From Nageia nagi (lineage: Eukaryota; Pinophyta): DNA of 64,000 bases. Below the pieces are notes generated by a model, which had not been told where the DNA came from, did no database searches, and saw only the letters and a program-made list of their open reading frames with translations. Both the position numbers and the translations under genes were made by a program. Each line of letters begins with the position of its first letter. Position 1 is the stretch's first letter. Shown in pieces: positions 56,255 to 64,000 of the stretch. Location of the stretch: positions 117,614,001 to 117,678,000 of the forward strand of contig JBITNC010000001.1 of the NCBI GenBank assembly GCA_050084985.1, given 5' to 3'.

Positions 56255-56665
56255 TTTTACAATGCTAAAATTATGAAGAAGGGAAATATTACAAAAATTA
56301 AATGAATATTGACTTGAATAGGAAAATGACAACTATATATTGGAAAATAACAGAGCATGAATTGGTAAATAGAACATGAAATAGCATCAAATAGTAGATA
56401 AGGATAGGATTTTACTAAATAGCAATAGAATCATATGCCACTTCAAGGGGGCTACCTCCTTACAACTCCAAAGGTAAAAAATAATGTTTAAGATGCCTTT
56501 CTCCACACATTTCTATATATTTATATTAAACTAACCCTAACCCTAATAGTATTGCAAAATTAGTCCTTGCCCTTACAATCACAATATTATGGTTTACAAT
56601 ATAGGCTAACCATTTAATAAATTACTAATACTAACACTAAAATGTTAGGATGTGAGATCCTAACA
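56255..56665 (-). repeat. Element F left (3') LTR
   Basis: Starts TTTTACAATGCTA (TG changed to TT compared with the other copy) and ends GATCCTAACA. Its first 60 bp match 61866-61926. Confidence 0.8.
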
Positions 56666-56678
56666 TGCCACCCCTCTT
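56666..56678 (-). other. Polypurine tract of element F
   Basis: Plus-strand TGCCACCCCTCTT, i.e. AAGAGGGGTGGCA on the coding strand, next to the 3' LTR. Confidence 0.8.
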
Positions 56679-56689
56679 GGGATGAAGCT

Positions 56690-57345
56690 TTGTCCTTAAA
56701 GCTTGAAGTGTGTAAATTGTTGTTGTAGCTAATGAAGGATTTTCTATGTTGCATCTTCTAGTGCCATGCCTTACCACTACATAAGGACTTCTATGATGGA
56801 TAAATTATGAAGCTATCATGATCATTGATCTAGAAATGCCTTAGTTACAATTGCCATTGATCCATCCTCTGCTAACTTAGGTAATTATGTCTGAACCTAA
56901 ACCTCTAATCCAACCACTTTCTTGAGGTAAGAGACATGAAACATTGGGTGAATCTTGGAAGAAGTAGGAAGCTCTAATTTGTATGCAGCTATGCTAATGT
57001 GTTGTAACATGCTTAAGGACCATAAAACTTTGGGACCAATTTTTGAAGGCCTTTTATTTTTAATATTTCTAACGATAAGGTTGTAGCCTTAGAAAGACCA
57101 TGTCATCTACCTAGAACTTTATTTTCACATGTTGCTGATCAACTTGTTATTTCATATGGTGTTGGGCTATCTAAAGGTTATCCTTGAGTAAATTAAGAAT
57201 ACCATCTTAAGTAACTAAATCTGATTCCACTACTTGAACTTTACTGGTACCTACAACATACAAGGTGATTATTGACGGAGCTTAACCATACACTGCTTCA
57301 TAAGGGGTCATCTTACTGGTAGAATGATAAGATGTATTATACCAT
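56690..57345 (-). pseudogene. Element F integrase C-terminus and chromodomain-like tail
   Basis: The minus strand reads WYNTSYHST.KMTPYEAVYG near 57330-57270 and VHPVFHVSYLKK-like residues near 56940, then ALEDATWKIL near 56745. The last corresponds to the end of a chromodomain (VKW..L...EATWE), the feature that defines chromoviruses and is thought to steer integration into heterochromatin. Frame changes and stops are frequent. Confidence 0.7.
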
Positions 57346-57347
57346 CA

Positions 57348-57860
57348 TTAAAACAAGGGGAGCCAACATACCCAATTCATAGGTTGTGCTAAAGAAAAAT
57401 AATGTAAATATGCTTCCAAGTATTTATTAATAATTTCCATCTTACTATTAGTTTGTGGGTGGTATGCTAAGCTCATGTTTAGTTCGGTACCTTGTAGTTT
57501 AAAAAGCTCTTGCCAAAAATGACTTGTAAAAGTGGGATCATGATCATTGATAATCATCTTTGGCATGCCATGTAGTTTGAAAATTGTGTCCAAGAATAAT
57601 TATGCCACTATCACTACTTTGTAGGGATGGGCCAATGAACCAAAATGAGCATATATGGATAACTGATCAACCACCACTAGAATAAGTGATTTACCATGAG
57701 ATTTAGGAAGGCCTTCAATGAAATCCATTGAGATATTGGTCCATGTATGGGTAGGTATGTGAAGAGGTTGAAGGATTCCTTGAGTACCCATTGTCTCACC
57801 CTTTTGTTGTTGACACACATCACAAGCTACCATAAACTGCTTGATATCCAATTTCATACC
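57348..57860 (-). pseudogene. Element F integrase core
   Basis: Two open frames. The first, 57857-57600, has the end of the zinc finger (CDVCQQQKGE) and SMDFIEGLPKSHGKSLILVVVDQLS, with the first catalytic Asp. The second, 57593-57348, has DTIFKLHGMPKMIINDHDPTFTSHFWQELF (two pieces) with the second Asp, and AYHPQTNSKMEIINK with the catalytic Glu. All three acidic residues are therefore kept, separated only by a stop near 57597. This is the best-kept integrase of the window after that of E. Confidence 0.88.
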
Positions 57861-58118
57861 TATCCAATAGAATGATCATTCCACTTGCTTATAAGTTTTC
57901 AAAAATCCTTCATGCCCTAATTTAGGTGTGGAATGTGATTTAGCAAGTATTTTTTATTTACATTTTGAAGGAGATGGTAACAAAATTTGACCTTTGAATC
58001 TCAAAATACCATCATGCCATGTATGGTGTGGTTTACTCATAGGGTATTAAGTGATCTATTTTAACAATTCTTGGGTGGAACTATCCTCTACCCACTCTTG
58101 TTTAATTTTATCCAACCA

Positions 58119-58667
58119 TTAAGGAATAGGAAATGAAAGAGCTTTCAATGCTACTTGATCTTCAATTTTTTTGGACAAAGCATCGAGAACCACATTCTCC
58201 TTACCTTTATTGTATACTATCTTATAATCATACCCCAATAGTTTGGTTACCCATTTTTGTTGCTCAAGCATAAAAATGCATTGCTCAATGAAAAATTTCA
58301 AACTGTGATGATCTATGAGGATGATGAAATGATGATCAATGAGATATGGTCTTTGATATTGAACTACATGAATGATGGAAAGCATTTCTTTTTCATAAGT
58401 GGATTTATCCAAATTTTTTCTAAAGAGTGCTCTACTAGTGAATGCCAACGGACACCCTTCTTACATTAATATTTCTCTAATTCCTACTCCACAAGCATCA
58501 CTTTCTATCATAAAAGTTTTAGTAAAATCTGGCATTACTAATATTAGGGTGGTACATATCGCCTTCTTAAGCTTAAGAAAAGTTATCTCAAATTGAGGGG
58601 ACCATTGGAATGCATTCTTTTTCAATAACATGGTTAAAGGTGCTACAATCTTGCCATAATCCTTCAC
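58119..58667 (-). pseudogene. Element F RNase H
   Basis: 58667-58461 gives MKDYGKIVAPLTMLLKK, FQWSPQFE, FMIESDACGVGI (Asp of the active site), and 58448-58119 gives FTSRAL, STYEKEMLSIIHVVQYQRPYL, LIDHHSLKFFIEQ and YNKGKENVVLDALSKK. These are the classical chromovirus RNase H blocks in order. There is one frame break near 58455. Confidence 0.88.
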
Positions 58668-59503
58668 AAATTCTTATAATATCCTATCAACCCCAAGAAT
58701 CCTTGAAGACTTTTCAAAGATGTAGGAATAGACCAATTTTTCATGTTAGTAATCTTTTATGGATCCACCTTAACTCCCTCTTTAGATATAACATGGCCTA
58801 AGTAGTCAATTTCCCTCTTATCGAATGAACATTTTTATTTTTTTGCATATAGCTATAGTTCCTTTAAGATTTGTAAGGTTTGGTCAACATGTACCATATG
58901 TTCTTGCAATGTCTTATTATAGATCAATATATCATTAAATAAAACTAAAATGAATTTCCTAAGGAACGGATGAAACACTTGATTCATTAAACTTTGAAAT
59001 GTGGATGGAGCATTTATGAGGCCAAAAGGCATGACTAGGAACTCATAATGGCCCTCATTAGTGCAAAATGTAGTTTTTAATATATCCTCCTCCTTAAGGC
59101 AAATTTAGTGATACCCAAATCATAGGTCCAACTTGGAAAAATATCTTACCCCATGTAGTTCATCTAATAATTCATCAATGACTGGGATGGGAAATTTGTC
59201 CTTGATGGTAATTTTGTTGAGGGCCTTCAAATCCACACACATACACCAGGAACCATCTTTCTTATGAACCAATATAACTAGAGAAGAGTATGGGCTTACA
59301 CTATGTTGGATTACTTCTACATCTAATAATTCCTTAACCAATTTTTCAATTTCATTTTTTTGTAAACAAGGATACTGATAAGGATGAATGTTTGGTGGGT
59401 GACTTCTTAGCACCAATTGGATATCATGATCATGTGATTGCTTAGGTGGTAAGCCCCTTGGTTCCTCAAAGGTACTTGAATGGTTATTTAAGATTGGATG
59501 CAA
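58668..59503 (-). pseudogene. Element F reverse transcriptase
   Basis: The minus-strand open frame 59503-59120 holds FEEPRGLPPKQSHDHDIQL, SPYSSLVILVHKKDGSWCMCVD, LKALNKITIKDKFPIPVID and LLDELHGVRYFSKLDL, very typical of plant chromovirus RT. The catalytic box lies near 58932-58943 and reads LFND instead of YLDD, so polymerase activity would be lost. The remainder to 58668 is interrupted by stops. Confidence 0.9.
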
Positions 59504-59697
59504 ATCCGTAGGCTCTATGATTTTAGATTCAAAGATTAATAAAGAGTATAACTATGCCAGCATCCCTTTTCTAGTTTTTCATAGGATCTTTTCCATGCGA
59601 TGTGAGCTCACAATTTGTATACATCCACCCTATAATCCCCTAAGAGTATGCTCTTTTCATATATTTTGAAGGTCATCTATAGCTCTATAAAATTCCA

Positions 59698-59940
59698 CTA
59701 TATGGTGCCCAAAGGCCTCAACCATTGTACCCCTAAAACTATATCACATCCCCTAAGTGGTAAAGCATAGATGTTGCTTTTCAAAGTATAGTGGTCCATG
59801 CTTAGTTTGACATTGTGACATGTGCCTTTACATGCTAATTTTCCTTCATTACCAACCATAACCTCAAAATTATTTATAGGGTGGATGTAATAGTCAGCAA
59901 CCTTAGCCACTCATGGATCAATGAAATTATGAGTACTTCT
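59698..59940 (-). pseudogene. Element F protease
   Basis: The minus-strand frame 59910-59698: VADYYIHPINNFEVMVGNEGKL.C.G, then GCDIVLGVQWLRPLG, the standard end of Ty3/gypsy retropepsin ('L.GCDVVLGVQWL..LG'). The DSG portion just upstream is in another frame. Confidence 0.8.
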
Positions 59941-61075
59941 CTAATCCAACAATATTATGAGAGGGTGTTTTTTAAAGAACACTTTGACCTTCATAGTTTG
60001 AGGGGTGGTAATTCCTACCAATGCATTGTAAAACATAACTGGGGCCTCCTCATTTGGAATTTCTTTTGTAGCCTCTTCAAGTGCACTCTCATATTCCTCT
60101 TCACTATAAGCATCAACATCAAGCAAATATAACTTTTGTTATGTACAATGATGACCATGAACAAATTTTTCATCATAATTATAGCACGCTCTTCCATTTC
60201 TTCCCACATCAACTTCTCAGTTTGTATAATGCAATTCAATGGTAGGGCACTTATGTTATTAGAGGAATGGGTAATATTATGTGTTTTGGTGAATGGAGGT
60301 CTTGCATTTGGATGATGAGCACTGGCTTTATCTTCAAAGAGCTTTACCAAGGCAATAACATCCATCATAGTTTTGGGATTAAACATTTTGACCTTAGGTT
60401 TAATCTCATCCTTTAAGCCACTAATAAAACAACTTGTCAAAAATACATCATCCAACCCCTATGTGTGATTTACCAATTTCTCAAACTAATTTTGGTATTC
60501 CTTGACTATCGTAGTTTGATGTAACTTGGTCAATGCCCCTATGAAGTCTTCATAGTCATTAGGGCCAAAATGGATCAATAATTGCTAAGTCAATTCATCC
60601 CATGAAGGAGCAAGATGCATTTTGGAGTACCACTAGTGCCATTGAAGAGCCTCGTGGTCCAAATGAAAAGATGCCATGTGCACCTTCAAATCCTCTAGGA
60701 TTTGGTTTAATGTGAAATACTATCCAACTTTGTAAATATAGCCATTGGGATTATCTCCATCAAATCAAGGAAAATCCAATTTGGTTATGAGGGAAGAATG
60801 AACCCACCTTGTTGGCTTTGAAAATTATAATGATACCCTTATGGATTTCCTAATTGCCTTGATTGTTGTGAATTGGATGTGTTATTGGTATGACTGAGAC
60901 TTAGTTGAACACTATCACATTTACCATCAAGGGTTTGTATTTATGTCTATATTTATTGAATTTCTACTCTGAATGTATTGGTAAGTGTATTTTCCATTTG
61001 TTGGATCATAGTTTGAAATGTCATCATGGTAGGAGTAGCTTATGCTGCTATTTGGGATCTTGTTTCAGGTGCCAT
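59941..61075 (-). pseudogene. Element F gag
   Basis: A likely start is at 61075 (MAPETRSQI). The frame 60455-60015 has MDDVFLTSCFISGLKDEIK and VKMFNPKTMMDVIALVKLFE, the typical gag 'FI.GL...I...V....P.....A..LA...E'. A decayed zinc-knuckle relic (ACYNYDEKF..GHHC) lies near 60180. The frame 60126-59941 (MLDVDAYSEEEYES..) is the acidic linker to the protease. It needs at least one frameshift near 60130. Confidence 0.78.
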
Positions 61076-61852
61076 TTTTGAAAATTGCTATTTCTAAGGC
61101 TAATATTTTTGGAAATTATTATTTTTAGAAATTGCAATTTTTAGAAGTGCCCAAAAAAGTGTATGGGTGTAATATATCAAAATAATCAGCTCAAAAAGAT
61201 GATCACAATGGGCTAGGTCTCCTGATGATGATTTTTGAACCCTTGAACTTTTTTTTTTTTACATCTATGGGTTTTTCTGCTCTTGTTAAAAACTACTAAA
61301 ATGGAATAGATTTTTAGTTATTTTGCTCTAAAGTTTTTGCTATCTCTGAACTGCTATTTTTGGCAACTCTAAAAAACTAGCTATCATAAATTTTGCTTCC
61401 TGAATCAAGGTTTTTATGTGAAGGAATGAATCTAAGGTAAGGATTTTCTACTCTATAAGCTTCTCTAAACACCCCTTCTATCCAACTTTCATAAGGAAAG
61501 AGGTTGCGAAGATGGCTTCTATGACAAGTAACTTTCTAATAGCACTTGTTGGTGCGCTATAGTTTATAGATGATTGACATAGCTTCCTACATAGTTTTCA
61601 TTTATAGCATATATAGTCTCCAATATACCTTTCGGTACGTGGAGTCTAATTCTATGTAGGGTTCTATTTGAAACTTGGGTATTGGTGCAAAGTTTTTTGC
61701 ACCTCACTTCACACATAGATTTATGGGCAAGTGTGCTTAGCCAAAAATGATAGATCCTCTTGGATATTTTAAAACCCCAAGTATAGGGTTTCTAGCCTAG
61801 ACCTCTAAATTTTTTTTTTTGTTATCCTACAATAGAATGGCTCAAGAAAGAG
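61076..61852 (-). other. Element F leader
   Basis: About 780 bp between the primer site and gag, AT-rich with T runs at 61250 and 61809. No coding motif. Confidence 0.55.
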
Positions 61853-61864
61853 GTCTAATACAAG
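61853..61864 (-). other. Decayed primer binding site of element F
   Basis: Plus-strand GGTCTAATACAA, three mismatches from the iMet complement GCTCTGATACCA. It lies directly beside the 5' LTR start at 61866. Confidence 0.65.
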
Positions 61865-61865
61865 A

Positions 61866-61926
61866 TGTTACAATGCTACAATTATGAAAAAAGAAAATAT
61901 TGCAAAAAGGAAATGAATATTGATCT
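61866..61926 (-). repeat. Element F right (5') LTR, partial
   Basis: Begins TGTTACAATGCTACAATTATG. It matches 56255-56317 and then stops abruptly where element G begins. Confidence 0.75.
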
Positions 61927-62045
61927 TGTTGAGCATGTGTGTTTGTCATTGTTATCAACACGTGGTTTTGGTAAAGACCAGGTTTCGGAGGTGATGAGGT
62001 TAGCAAGGAGAATTGAAAAGCCAGGGTTAGTAAATAAAGCATTCT

Positions 62046-62700
62046 GAAAGAGATGACATCAGCGATTTCAGGCCTTAACCCAAAATCAAAGCCTGAAAGT
62101 GATGAGGTCAGCAAGGAGCAATCAAATAGTTGGTGCCAGTGAGTAAAACATTCTGGAGGGAAGAGATGACATCACGAGAAGAATGATGTTCACATTTTTG
62201 AATGAAACTAGGTTCTGAAGATGATGAGGTCAGCAAGGGGTGATTAAAAAGGCCAAAGTCAGTAGATTAAGCATTTTGGAATGAAATGATAAAAGCTCAG
62301 TTGTGAAAAAATCAGGTTCTAGAGAAAGTGAGTAGAGCATTCCGGAAGCATGAAGATGACATCATGGGGAGAACAACGTTCACACTTTTGAATGAAACTA
62401 GGTTCCAAAGATGATGACATCATGGTGTGGACATCATGGGAAGCATTTTACTCTACTTCTAGAGTACAGAGAAGATGATGTTAGCAGTTGGTGTTGAAAA
62501 GTCTAGAAGGCCATGCAGATACCTTGGAACTCTCTTCTGAAGTTTGAAGATGATGACATCATGGTGTGGACATCGTGGGAAGCATTTTACTCTACTTCCA
62601 GAGTCCAGAAAAGATGACATTAGCAGTTGGTGTTGAAAAGTCCAGAAGGCCATGCAGATACCTTGGAACTCTCTTCTAGAGTCCGAGATGATGACATCAT
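62046..62700 (+). promoter_or_regulatory. Cluster of TGACATCA motifs in the LTR of G
   Basis: GATGACATCA occurs near 62053, 62166, 62347, 62414, 62553 and 62691, and the related GATGAGGTCAGC or a close variant near 61995, 62101 and 62233. The longer form ATGATGACATCAT is a 13-bp palindrome around its central base. TGAC-core palindromes are typical targets of plant bZIP factors. Their repeated presence in the U3 region suggests an enhancer. Function is inferred only. Confidence 0.45.
62411..62700 (+). repeat. Tandem repeat, 139-bp unit, in the LTR of G
   Basis: ATGATGACATCATGGTGT starts units at 62411, 62550 and 62688. The first two are complete and nearly identical (GGAAGCATTTTACTCTACTTC, GCAGTTGGTGTTGAAAAGTC, CCATGCAGATACCTTGGAAC) and the third is only begun. 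Confidence 0.9.
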
Positions 62701-63577
62701 GGTGTATACAATAAACATCCGGTAAGCTAGTCAATCTCTAGGCTATAGAAAGAGACTTCGGAACTAAATAATCAAATACTATCAAATCTTCAGAATCAAT
62801 GGAGAAAGAGATATACTTGTCTGAACAACTCTATTTAGGCAATAGGAGCATTCATCAGTTACAACAGTTGCAGTCTTAGATAGTGAAATCTCTTAGTGGA
62901 GGAGTAGTTACAAATAAAGATTCCTTTTCAGTTTGTTTTTGATAACGTATCATGATAGGAACAGTTTCTTGGGGGGTTTTCTTGATGTGTAACAATATGT
63001 GAAGAGGGTATTGTAGATAGAGTGAAAACTGGCGAGGAGGGTAGTGGAGTGTTGTAGTGGATGTAATTGTGTGGAAGAGGGGAGTATCAGGTGTATGTGA
63101 AGTGAGCAAACAAATATGTAGATAATATAGTGATTGTTTAACTGTGTTACTTTGGAGCTGTGTGCAGAGATCAAATATGAGCATTAGAGCTAGACCATTG
63201 AGGGTCTTCTAGAATTGTATTCTTTCCTCCTTTTTTTGAATGTTGTATCAAGTGGGTGCTTGAGAGCTAGAATTGGTGTTCCAAGCAGTAGGTGCTACTA
63301 TTTTTGAAGTGGTAGTTGGTGCTACCCTTCACAGTTGATGTTATGAATCTGTAAGCTTTCTTTAATGATTGGATTTGGATTGGAGTCCAAGCAGTCATTT
63401 TCAGGGATGTAGCCAATCTGGTGAACCTTGTTATATCTGGTGTTGTGTGATGTACTTGGTGTGCTTGCTCAATTTTCTTTGGCTTTTAATCTATCTTTAT
63501 TTAAGAAGGTTAAATTGATTATTTTTTTATATACACTGATTCACCCCCCCTCTCAGTGTCACTCAAAGTCCAACAAT

Positions 63578-63589
63578 TGGTATCAGAGC
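63578..63589 (+). other. Primer binding site of element G
   Basis: TGGTATCAGAGC, two bases after the LTR, exact plant iMet primer site. Confidence 0.95.
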
Positions 63590-63639
63590 AAGGTTCCTAC
63601 TTAGACTATAACAGCTAAGGAGATCCTGGTAGTGGCACT

Positions 63640-64000
63640 ATGGCAAGCGGAGAAGGTTTCTCATCTAACAAGGCACCTCTCTTTGATGGAACCAATTATG
63701 CTTTCTAGAAAATTTGAATGAAGAATTATCTCAGTGCATTGGGTTTTGGTACTTGGGATGCTGTTAAAAGGGGTTACACTCCTCCCCCTACAGGTCCATT
63801 AGATGAAGCAGAAAGAAAGGCATTTGAATGTGATGCAAAAGCAAGACATGCTCTAATGTGTGGTCTTGTGGATAGTGAACTGGTCAAAGTTATGGCATGC
63901 AAATCTACAAAAGAAATATGGAATAAGTTGAAGAGCATTCACGAAGGAGATGATAAAGTCAAGGAAGCAAAACTCCAAACTCATAGAGCTTAATTCGAAG
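63640..64000 (+). pseudogene. Element G gag, N-terminal part (window edge)
   Basis: ATG 63640 gives MASGEGFSSNKAPLFDGTNYAF, then stops at 63706 (TAG) and 63715 (TGA), then MKNYLSALGFGTWDAVKRGYTPP from 63718 and W.KLKSIHEGDDKVKEAKLQTHRA. A further in-frame TAA is at 63991. This is the N-terminal copia gag domain (P.F.G.NY..W..RM..YL, then EIW..L...YEG....K..KL). The stops lie where Trp, Arg and Gln are usual, each explained by one transition. Defective. Confidence 0.88.

Larger units (their letters stand above)
56255..61926 (-). mobile_element. Element F: Ty3/gypsy chromovirus, interrupted by G
   Basis: The left (3') LTR is 56255-56665 (411 bp). Only the first 61 bp of the right (5') LTR (61866-61926) are in the window before element G starts. 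The minus-strand order is gag, protease, RT, RNase H, integrase, then a chromodomain-like tail. The polypurine complement is at 56666-56678 and a decayed iMet primer complement is at 61853-61864. The rest of the right LTR should lie beyond the window, behind G. Confidence 0.9.
61927..63575 (+). repeat. Element G 5' LTR (1649 bp)
   Basis: Starts TGTTGAGCATGTG and ends AGTCCAACA just before the primer site. The end 'cacccccccTCTCAGTGTC' is typical of copia U5. The other LTR is not in the window, so the start is inferred from the break with LTR F. Its U3 holds tandem repeats and many TGACATCA motifs. Confidence 0.82.
61927..64000 (+). mobile_element. Element G: Ty1/copia element, 5' part only
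   Basis: A long 5' LTR, an iMet primer site and the start of gag. The rest is beyond the window. It is inserted in the right LTR of F. Confidence 0.9.

Noticed and set aside
56533-56547. Telomere-like AACCCTAACCCTAA
   Set aside because: Only two units, inside the LTR of F. Not a telomere array.
58257-58801. Plus-strand open frames over element F
   Set aside because: They are antisense to RNase H and RT, which read clearly on the minus strand.
62876-63184. Minus-strand frames in the LTR of G
   Set aside because: Located in U3-R of an LTR, with low-complexity Thr/Leu/His composition and no motif.
1-64000. CRISPR arrays, rRNA and tRNA genes
   Set aside because: No regularly spaced identical short repeats, no rRNA signature and no convincing tRNA cloverleaf. 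The TGGTATCAGAGC hits are primer sites beside LTRs, not tRNA genes.

Overview
The window is repeat-rich nuclear DNA from a plant with a large genome. It is AT-rich, has no intact host gene that I can recognise, and is mostly LTR retrotransposons of several ages inserted into one another. The plant assignment rests on families confined to or typical of plants: pentatricopeptide-repeat (PPR) debris, a plant-mobile-domain (PMD) relic, a CACTA/TNP2-type transposase relic, chromoviruses and a Tat/Ogre-like Ty3 element with a second RNase H. A gymnosperm would fit the style of the nesting and the PPR debris, but that is a guess.

Layout. 1-1392: AT-rich flank with a 127-bp tandem repeat. 1393-7533: element Z, a complete LTR element (855/854-bp LTRs, perfect ATCAA target duplication, iMet-type primer site). 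It lacks gag-pol but has several long ORFs of unknown type. 7539-13133: old intergenic DNA with a relic of a minus-strand copia LTR and at least six scraps of PPR genes. 13134-54099: a five-level nest. Element A (non-autonomous, antisense PMD relic inside) was split in its left LTR by B (Ty3/gypsy, minus). B was split in its left LTR by C (Ty1/copia, minus, ATCAA duplication). C was split in its right LTR by D (about 14 kb, Tat-like Ty3/gypsy, plus). D was split downstream of integrase by E (Ty1/copia, plus, ATAAA duplication). 54100-56215: a CACTA transposase relic on the minus strand. 56255-61926: element F, a chromovirus on the minus strand, whose right LTR is cut by G. 61927-64000: element G, a Ty1/copia element with a 1.65-kb LTR, running off the window.

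All coding regions of the elements are broken by stops or frameshifts. In E and at the start of G the nonsense codons sit where a single C-to-T or G-to-A change would create them, as expected of methylated and silenced DNA. The most interesting points are the nest itself, the RNase H-like domain upstream of reverse transcriptase in D, the long post-integrase coiled-coil region of D, the unexplained ORFs of Z, the PMD relic in A, and repeated TGACATCA motifs in the LTR of G. No tRNA, rRNA, CRISPR array or bacterial-type operon was seen. All homology calls come from reading translated motifs by eye; no database search was run.
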